Assembly (NCBI GenBank): GCA_028565635.1
Contig: JAOXYB010093827.1
Location: forward strand, 1-21,967
From: Phoronis ovalis
Lineage: Eukaryota; Phoronida; Phoronidae
DNA length: 21,967 nt
Reading direction: 5' to 3'
Both the position numbers and the translations under genes were made by a program. The notes beneath the pieces were generated by a model that did not search any database, was not told where the DNA came from, and worked only from the letters and a program-made list of their open reading frames with translations. The stretch's first letter is position 1. Every line of letters begins with the position of its first letter. Below are positions 18,355 to 21,967 of the stretch, one piece after another.

Positions 18355-18444
18355 GTTTAGTACCGTACTCTAAATGCAATCTCTTCTAAATCAATATGTA
18401 GCCTTTTCTTCAAAACATTTTTTTCAGTTTGGTCAAAGCGATGT
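18329..18444 (-). other. First coding exon of METTL26 with 5' leader, acceptor and minimal uORF
   Basis: The exon carries 90 nt of leader and 26 coding nt. It is preceded on the - strand by a strong acceptor (TTTTTTTTCAG at 18455-18445), which implies at least one non-coding exon further upstream. The leader contains a two-codon upstream reading frame, ATG TTT TGA (18418-18410), out of frame with the main start 64 nt later. A 27-codon open stretch in another frame ends at TAA just before the main ATG. I treat it as chance. Confidence 0.55.
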
Positions 18445-18860
18445 CTGAAAAAAAATTGTAAAAGTTTTACAAAATTATCAGTATAAATAAATTTCTAAAG
18501 TTTCGTACACGAACAACACTTGGCTCATAATTTACACTGAATGACATAAAATTTGTACACAGTAATTAAAGGCTTTAAAAAATTCCGAACTGTTTGCAAA
18601 TAAAAATCAGAATTGATATAGGCCAACTGCTCAATTCCGTTCCACATCTCATGGAAGTACTTTTTTCCAAAACTGAGATCTAAAATATGATAACTTGTGT
18701 CTAAATTCAAAACTTATCCTCTTAAAATAGTGGTGTTAATTAGTTATCAGAGTTCAAAAATATTTAATTGTACTGTCTTCGGATATCTCCGCTACTATCA
18801 CATAAGAAGTCGAAGGAACATTTTATCCAATAGGAAAACGGCATTATAAAATTAGGTCAG
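18445..18860 (-). promoter_or_regulatory. Presumed METTL26 upstream region and promoter
   Basis: This interval between the leader acceptor and the LINE relic should hold the non-coding first exon and promoter. On the - strand CCTATTGGAT (about 18835-18826) contains an inverted CCAAT box. Downstream of it GCGGAGATATCCGAAGACAG|GTAC-like sequence at about 18795-18770 could be a leader exon end. No TATA box is convincing. A reading frame at 18710-18525 resembles nothing known. Confidence 0.3.
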
Positions 18861-18863
18861 GGA

Positions 18864-19025
18864 CACCCACAACAAAAAACGCGTGGGTACGGAGGAGTAA
18901 GTATCTTATACAGGAAGAACTTACAGGGCGTTGTAAAGCATCCAGATGGCTCACACAGAGTGGCTGTGATTGAGATAAAATCTAGAATACCCATCTGCAT
19001 CATTACTGTATACATACCATCACGG
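18864..19025 (+). pseudogene. LINE endonuclease (APE-like) fragment
   Basis: In one frame the segment reads TRGYGGVSILYRKNL, then DGSHRVAVIEIKSR, then ICIITVYIPSR. These are standard middle-domain motifs of LINE AP-endonucleases (GGV.IL, R...IEI, YxPS). The reading frame then breaks at a GTATAC repeat (19008-19013 and 19024-19029), and the domain's C-terminal active-site half is missing. A deletion at this short direct repeat would explain it. Confidence 0.75.
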
Positions 19026-19284
19026 TATACGCAATGCCTTCGATCATGCCACCCCAGATGCCACAAAGAACACCAAAGTGCACGGCAGCAGACCAAGGAA
19101 GAAACATTTTCCTCCGAATGTGGTTGCTGCGATAACAGCGAGCAAAATTGCTCACAGGGAGTGGAAACGTGCAGGAATTAAGGCCACAGGATGTCAATAA
19201 CCAATTCTTTCTGCACAGAAAAAGGGCCAAACAAAACCTACGGAAAGCCCAACGACAGCTTAATTGCCACCAAGCAATCCCAAA

Positions 19285-19818
19285 CCACAGTGAATGAGAT
19301 TGCAGTTTGTCACAACGACCCTGACCTGTTCTATCGTCTCGTACAAAGGCAGAGGGTAACCAAATCAGTCTGCCCAGATATGGACTTCGATGATCCATCC
19401 AAGAAAGGAGAAGCTGATGATACAGAGGGATGGGTAAGATACTTCCAAAAGCTGATATCACCAATGGACAACCCAAAATTTGATAACACAATTAATGCCA
19501 AAGACAGAGAACTGATCGAGGATCTCCAACTGCCACCAAGCGGAGTGATTGATGTTACTGACAAAGACATCAAATCAGCAATAGCTGACTTAAGTAACAG
19601 CAAGGCGATGGACTCATGTGGCTTGACCATTCAGCACCTGAAGATGGTTGGGAATTGCATACACCTGTACCTCAGTAAATTGATCTGTAAAGTTTTGGAG
19701 TCACAAAAGATCCCGCAGGTCCTCAAGACCGCCATTCTTCATCCAATATATAAACGAAAAGGACTTGACACCAAACTGGGAAACTACAGAGGTATTAATT
19801 ACTGTCACAACCGTCATT
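19285..19818 (+). pseudogene. LINE linker and N-terminal reverse transcriptase fragment
   Basis: This frame contains EGWVRYFQKL, a block of conserved DKDIKSAIADLSNSKAMDSCG (cited in part), HLKMVGNCIHLYLSKLI and the fingers motif TAILHPIYKRKG...NYRGI. That is the usual run-up to RT motif A in LINEs. The expected continuation after NYRGI (the ITVTTVI-like stretch) is displaced to another frame by a small insertion near 19795, and the frame stops at 19818-19820. Confidence 0.8.
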
Positions 19819-19826
19819 GAACCGTA

Positions 19827-20396
19827 TTGTTTAAAGTGGTGGAAAATATTATGAAGAAGCAGTATGATCATGTGCCACAATCTGACCTACAATTTGGGTT
19901 CACGAAAGGAAGATCCCCGACAATGGCATCACTGCTTGTGACGGAACTAGTGAATGAGGCCAAAAGTGAATGCAAGTCATTGCATATGATTGCTGTTGAT
20001 ACCGAAAAGGCCTTCGATGTAGTCCAGCATCATTCGCTCCTAAAGAAACTGATGTTCAATGGACCAAACAATGACGACTGGAACCTAACAAAGGACATGT
20101 ATTCTGGTCTGAATACCTTTGTCAAATGGAATGGTAAAATATCAGATAAGGCTTTCCAGTTGCGCCAAGGTGTACGCCAAGGAGGTGTGCTGTCAACTCA
20201 CCACTACAAGTTCTTCGTTGATCCACTCCTGCAGAGCTTGGAGACTCATGGCATGGGAGCGTCAATTGGAACGACTCAACTTCAACACCTCACTTGTGCT
20301 GATGACGTCCTGCTGACGGCCACGGACCAGGTGGATATGCAGTGCATGCTGAATATGGTAGAAGAATACAGCCACCAGGAGCACTATAATGTGTAA
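19827..20396 (+). pseudogene. LINE reverse transcriptase palm fragment
   Basis: Residues show FGFTKGRSPTMAS, motif A AVDTEKAFD (about 19992-20018), motif B RQGVRQGGVLS (about 20161-20195) and motif C CADDVLL (20295-20315). Both Asp of the ADD catalytic pair are present, but the preceding aromatic residue of the usual YADD/FADD box is Cys. That is one transition away from Tyr. The frame ends at TAA about 30 codons after motif C. The copy cannot make a full protein. Confidence 0.88.
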
Positions 20397-20399
20397 CTG

Positions 20400-21133
20400 T
20401 CAATGAGAATCGGCTGCAGCAGAAACTTACATTCCAATTTGAGTCAAAAGCAATCAACCATAAAGAGACACTCGAACATCTTGGGCTGGTAAGGGACCAG
20501 GGCAACAAGGTAAACATAGATGAGAAGATCACCAAGACCAGGATGTACAGTCTGATGGGAGCTGGCCTGCATAGCTGCAATGGCTTGCCAGCAGCTGTCT
20601 CGGTTAAGTTATGGTCAACTTACATATATTGCCTGTTATGATCTATGGCTTGGAATCCATCTACCTCACTAAAGCAGATTACAACAAGCTGGGACTATTT
20701 GTACTGGGAGAAACAGCTGCAAGATGATGCCATACAAGCCTGAAGTATGTCGCCACTCATTGGATACATCTGGGAAAGCCTCACACCATCTGGACATGCA
20801 AGTGTCAAGAAAAGTACATACGATGTACAACGTGCTTCCATAAAGTTGAGGCTCCTTACTGGAACGTACACGTTGCAAAGCAACAGAGCTGCCTTCAACC
20901 AGTATTGAGTGAGAGCAACTTGTCCTCTGTGTTTGAAAGATGACGAAACACGACATCACTTCATCAGCGAATGCCCTATAACACAACCCATACGTGTGAA
21001 ATACATCCGAAAGCTTGGAGCTGCTCTGCCAAGAGACATATACCGGGAAATCACAAGTGACACATCCACGTTCAATGTTGTATGCATTGCACATGAGGAG
21101 GTCACGGCTTCTTCTGCAACTTACACGCAATAA
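20400..21133 (+). pseudogene. LINE C-terminal region with zinc-finger-like cluster
   Basis: Broken frames contain KETLEHLGLVRDQG and SLMGAGLHSCNGLP, then PVMIYGLES, LRLLTGTYTLQSNRAAFNQ and finally CPLCLKDDETRHHFISECP. The last has the C-x2-C ... H ... C arrangement (20921 to about 20974) found at the end of many LINE ORF2 proteins. In-frame stops at about 20743 and 20906 and frame changes show that it is dead. Confidence 0.75.
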
Positions 21134-21198
21134 TTAGTCTTATCGCAGTGACCAGTAGACAATGGGAAACAAGCTTTCTGTTAAACAGACAACCAATG

Positions 21199-21232
21199 AA
21201 CAGTGATATTGTCCTAACAGTGATATTGTCCT
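21199..21232. repeat. Exact 17-bp tandem duplication
   Basis: AACAGTGATATTGTCCT occurs twice head to tail (21199-21215 and 21216-21232) without mismatch, in the presumed 3' untranslated part of the LINE. The perfect identity implies that it is recent compared with the decay of the LINE. Confidence 0.9.
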
Positions 21233-21387
21233 CCGCATAAGCTCAAAGCTACATTTATGTTTACAGAACTGGATAAACTGGAATTGGATCCCTGTTGTGC
21301 TGTGATGTGTGTCAAATTGCTGTCCTGTTTATGTTTTATGTGGATGCTATTCTAATATGTGATGTTATGACAGGCATTGACTATCTA

Positions 21388-21409
21388 TCTTATCTCCACT
21401 AAGATAAGA
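21388..21409. repeat. 8-bp stem hairpin near the presumed LINE 3' end
   Basis: TCTTATCT (21388-21395) and AGATAAGA (21402-21409) pair perfectly around the loop CCACTA. It follows a short CTATCTATCT run. A short terminal hairpin or simple repeat is common at LINE 3' ends, so this may mark the border, but there is no proof. Confidence 0.5.
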
Positions 21410-21515
21410 ATGGACACTAACCAGTTGTTTCCTTCAGATTCAACAGAACTACGTCGGAAGACGGTGCTGCGTCAATTAAGTAGTCGCAGGGATATATACA
21501 AGACAAGACAATACA

Positions 21516-21967
21516 ATGGCGGCGCTCGATGTCAACATCGGCGCAAGCCAACACAAATCGACAACAACAACATTCCAATGTTTAATGCACGTTGATGGTG
21601 TGGAAAATGAAGAAGATAAGGTATTTACAAGTTCAAGATGGGACAAATTCAAAAAATGTTGCCATGACTGGCTCGAAACCGGCGAAATCAACGAAAGAAA
21701 AATCGCAGACGAATGCGAATGGCTCGACACTGCCGAGTTTTCCCAACTTCCGCGTTATGTTGGATTCCATGAGACTTGTTATCAGAGGTTCACGAACAAA
21801 ACAAAAATAGAAAGGGCAGTTAAAAGAAAGGCAAGGGAACCCATTGATAAAGTTATTTGTATTCACAATAATGACCAGTCACCCAAGAAACTCAGGTCAA
21901 AGTTTTCTCTACCCCACCCTGTTGCTGGACCAGTGTTACCCACAGTTTGCATAGTCTGCAAAAAAAC
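21516..21967 (+). CDS. N-terminal part of an unknown Cys-rich protein, runs off the window
   Basis: From ATG at 21516 the frame stays open for 150 codons to the right edge with no stop. The start context is ACAATGGCGGCG. Visible features: a Trp/Cys-rich stretch with SSRWDKFKKCCHDWLETG (about 38-55) and CEWLDTAEF, then FHETCYQRFTNK (about 82-93), a basic stretch with VKRKAR, and CIVCKK (about 145-150) at the edge. Paired Cys with spaced His suggest a metal-binding domain. I recall similar uncharacterised proteins, present in many copies in bivalve and cnidarian genomes, but cannot name a family. It could be a single-copy gene, a domesticated transposon gene or part of an unlisted mobile element. 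Confidence 0.6.
   Translation, partial: MAALDVNIGASQHKSTTTTFQCLMHVDGVENEEDKVFTSSRWDKFKKCCHDWLETGEINERKIADECEWLDTAEFSQLPRYVGFHETCYQRFTNKTKIERAVKRKAREPIDKVICIHNNDQSPKKLRSKFSLPHPVAGPVLPTVCIVCKK

Larger units (their letters stand above)
18861..21400 (+). mobile_element. Decayed non-LTR retrotransposon (LINE), 5'-truncated and internally deleted
   Basis: Coding fragments in LINE order lie on one strand: endonuclease segment (18864-19025), linker segments (19027-19200 and 19199-19290), pre-RT and RT (about 19285-20395), and a C-terminal region with a zinc-finger-like cluster (about 20400-21130). At least five frame changes or stops separate them, so no full polyprotein remains. The endonuclease piece lacks the catalytic C-terminal half. 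Together the fragments point to a Jockey/CR1/I-type LINE, but the clade is not fixed. The 3' end is not clear; no poly(A) tail is seen. Lacking target duplications, the borders are approximate. Confidence 0.85.
21134..21515. other. LINE 3' region and upstream sequence of the edge gene
   Basis: This contains the 17-bp duplication and the hairpin listed separately. The remainder shows no coding signal. The last ~100 bp should hold the promoter or leader of the edge reading frame. The ATGGCGGC at its start codon resembles the YY1-type ATGGCGGC core that overlaps start codons in some animal genes. Confidence 0.4.

Noticed and set aside
18357-18443. 27-codon open stretch on the - strand ending in TAA just before the METTL26 ATG, directly after a good acceptor
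   Set aside because: Considered as the last exon of another gene. The length is well within chance and no matching upstream exon was found up to the LINE.
18525-18710. 61-codon - strand frame in the METTL26 upstream region
   Set aside because: No homology recognised and no donor linking it in phase to the next exon.
19003-19491. 162-codon - strand frame
   Set aside because: Antisense to LINE coding sequence, whose + strand shows recognisable retrotransposon motifs. Shadow frame.
20669-21130. 153-codon - strand frame
   Set aside because: Antisense shadow of the LINE C-terminal region.
21592-21866. Frames on both strands inside the edge gene
   Set aside because: They are alternative-frame shadows of the continuous frame starting at 21516, which has no stop to the window end.

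Overview
This is a stretch of an animal nuclear genome. It has long AT-rich introns with GT/AG boundaries, split genes and abundant decayed transposable elements. The style of the LINE relic and of the other repeats fits a marine invertebrate, most likely a lophotrochozoan such as a bivalve mollusc. That lineage call is an inference, not a database match.

Layout, left to right. 1-91 looks like the right end of a small repeat element cut by the window edge. 92-1380 holds nothing I recognise. A compact promoter (CRE, YY1-type and AP-1-type sites) lies at about 1390-1442. 1497-12351 (+) is a complete gene for HGS/Hrs, the ESCRT-0 sorting protein: 17 coding exons, all junctions in phase, 789 codons plus stop. 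Domain order is VHS, FYVE, UIM, PSAP, helical core, Pro/Gln-rich tail and a terminal clathrin box (LISFD). Its introns hold fold-back inverted repeats, a degenerate tandem repeat, a dead tandem copy of the last VHS exon, a hAT-like MITE and a possible 9-nt microexon.

12982-18444 (-) is a complete METTL26-like (UPF0585/DUF938) methyltransferase gene with seven coding exons and 229 codons plus stop. It converges on HGS: candidate poly(A) signals on the two strands are only about 210 bp apart. Its third intron contains the oddest structure in the window: a TIR-bounded element of about 450 bp with ten copies of a 16-bp core spaced mostly about 32 bp apart, plus inverted copies of the same core about 330 bp away.

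18861 to about 21400 (+) is a 5'-truncated, internally deleted, frameshifted LINE (endonuclease fragment, reverse transcriptase, C-terminal zinc-finger-like segment). It lies just beyond the METTL26 5' end. 21516-21967 (+) is an open reading frame running off the right edge: the N-terminal part of a Cys-rich protein of unknown function.

Functionally, HGS recognises ubiquitinated cargo on early endosomes and recruits ESCRT-I and clathrin. METTL26 is a presumed SAM-dependent methyltransferase of unknown substrate. Nothing in the sequence links the two beyond their tail-to-tail arrangement. The strongest leads for undescribed biology are the periodic 16-mer array, the dead VHS exon duplicate and the fold-backs in HGS intron 1.
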